Positions 5,835 to 6,440 of a DNA stretch of 6,440 bases are shown here, piece by piece. The position numbers and the translations under genes are program-made. This DNA comes from Lachnospiraceae bacterium (GTDB lineage Bacteria; Bacillota; Clostridia; Lachnospirales; Lachnospiraceae): NCBI GenBank assembly GCA_017391545.1, contig JAFOYD010000099.1, positions 1 to 6,440 of the forward strand, read 5' to 3'. Numbering within the stretch: the stretch's first letter is position 1; each line of letters begins with the position of its first letter. The notes under the pieces were generated by a model, which was given only the letters and a program-made list of their open reading frames with translations, was not told the DNA's origin and made no database searches.

Positions 5835-5858
5835 AAAATGGGAAATATCCCGAATTTT
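5835..5858 (+). repeat. Hairpin in the leader of the secreted-protein gene
   Basis: AAAAT-GGGA (5835-5843) pairs with TCCC-(GA bulge)-ATTTT (5848-5858) around the loop AATA. The structure sits between the expected transcription start and the ribosome binding site, which follows four bases later. There is no T-run after it, so it is not an intrinsic terminator. It may be incidental or may affect message stability. Confidence 0.35.
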
Positions 5859-5876
5859 ACGAAAGGAGACGGCACG

Positions 5877-6440
5877 ATGAAGCGCTTTTTGGCATTGCTT
5901 TCCAGCATGATCCTGCTGCTGGGTTTGTGCGTTGGTGTATCTGCTGCGGAAACAGATAACACACGGGCAACCACAGTCAGTATTTTTGTGAACGTCTCTA
6001 ATGACGGAAACTGCGATGTGACCACCAATGTGACGCTGCATGTGGATACCCCGCAGAAGAATTTAAACTATCCTGTCCCTGCCAACGCATCCAATGTGAC
6101 CCTCAACGGCAAGGCCGTGCTGACCCAAAAGACCGGTCAGGCAAGACAGGTGGATATTGGCAGGATCTTAGGCGGCATGTCCGGTGACTTTTCTTTTTCT
6201 GTAGGCTATTCTATCCACGGAAGTGTGGAAATGCTGACAGAGGAGACCCTTCCCAATACAGAGCCTACCGATGCAACAGATCCCACGGCAGTGACTGCGC
6301 CGGTTCCGGCGAACCGTCTGCGGCTGGGTGTGCCGGTGCTGGCAGGCTTCCAGTATCCCATCGATGAGCTGCAGTTTTCCATTACGCTGCCGGGTCTGGT
6401 AGATCAGAACCCCAGCTTTGTCAGTGGTTACCATCAGGGC
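5877..6440 (+). CDS. Secreted or membrane-anchored protein, N-terminal part, DUF2207-like
   Basis: The gene is open to the window end, so only the first 188 residues are seen. A signal peptide is clear: MKR, a hydrophobic run (about 4-20) and a VSAA cleavage region near 23-24. C18 is not in a lipobox because the preceding residue is Leu. Residues 30-115 form a beta-rich, Thr/Val/Asn-rich domain with a NVSNDGNCDVTTNVTLHVD pattern, resembling the start of DUF2207-type predicted membrane proteins of Clostridia, which usually end in a membrane helix and a cytoplasmic tail. Residues 121-146 are a Thr/Pro/Asp/Ala-rich linker, then a second beta-rich segment begins. AAAGGAG (5862-5868) lies eight bases before the ATG. 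By rough hand count it is about 55% GC against high 40s for ftsH, and it runs opposite to the sporulation cluster. Function is unknown; the DUF2207 link is from memory of the family. Confidence 0.8.
   Translation, partial: MKRFLALLSSMILLLGLCVGVSAAETDNTRATTVSIFVNVSNDGNCDVTTNVTLHVDTPQKNLNYPVPANASNVTLNGKAVLTQKTGQARQVDIGRILGGMSGDFSFSVGYSIHGSVEMLTEETLPNTEPTDATDPTAVTAPVPANRLRLGVPVLAGFQYPIDELQFSITLPGLVDQNPSFVSGYHQG

Noticed and set aside
5928..5930. Cys18 of the secreted protein as a lipoprotein cysteine
   Set aside because: The residue before it is Leu rather than Gly, Ala or Ser, so there is no lipobox; an ordinary signal peptidase I site follows at 21-24.
5429..5959. Plus-strand open frame of 176 codons with hydrophobic stretches
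   Set aside because: It runs antisense through the spoIIE start, its promoter, the terminator and the divIC fragment and overlaps the start of the secreted-protein gene in another frame; Cys/Phe/Tyr-rich composition is typical of a shadow frame.
5778..6041. Minus-strand open frames over the start of the secreted-protein gene
   Set aside because: They are antisense to a gene with a clear promoter, ribosome binding site and signal peptide, and show no protein-like features of their own.

Overview
The window looks like a Clostridia genome segment, most likely Lachnospiraceae. The basis is the gene order divIC - spoIIE - tilS - hpt - ftsH (the conserved Firmicute order), strong AAGGAGG-type ribosome binding sites, T-tailed terminators, AT-rich intergenic DNA and the character of the protein sequences. 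No database search was possible, so the family-level placement is an inference.

Layout from left to right. Positions 1-33 hold a compact hairpin with T-tails on both strands, a probable bidirectional terminator. Positions 34-292 are AT-rich with no convincing gene; they contain a palindrome, an exact Spo0A-box heptamer and an extended -10 motif that could start a short RNA running to the terminator. From 293 to 5448 four complete minus-strand genes lie head to tail with gaps of 25, 29 and 50 bases: spoIIE (soluble-looking, 418 aa), tilS, hpt and ftsH. Upstream of spoIIE are a promoter-like element and then a very strong minus-strand terminator (5576-5622). That terminator closes a fragment of a divIC-type cell division gene, of which only the last 42 or so codons remain.

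Near 5760 the sequence changes character. The divIC reading frame loses family resemblance and has no start codon. The other side carries a well-formed plus-strand promoter, ribosome binding site and secreted-protein gene (5877 to the window end), richer in GC and unlike the sporulation/housekeeping cluster. The junction is either a true rearrangement that destroyed this divIC copy or a misjoin between two genomes in an assembly.

How the genes fit together: tilS (tRNA-Ile lysidine modification), hpt (purine salvage) and ftsH (membrane AAA+ protease) are housekeeping genes that sit together across Firmicutes. spoIIE is the PP2C-type phosphatase that activates sigma-F in the forespore by dephosphorylating the anti-anti-sigma factor SpoIIAA. 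Here spoIIE heads the run with only 25 bases before tilS, so the housekeeping genes either share its promoter or use internal ones; a candidate internal promoter lies in the 3' end of tilS.

No mobile element, CRISPR array, tRNA or rRNA gene was seen. The most useful points for a second look are the divIC breakpoint, the membrane-domain-less SpoIIE, the 21-base spacing in the spoIIE promoter and the possible small C-rich RNA at the left end.
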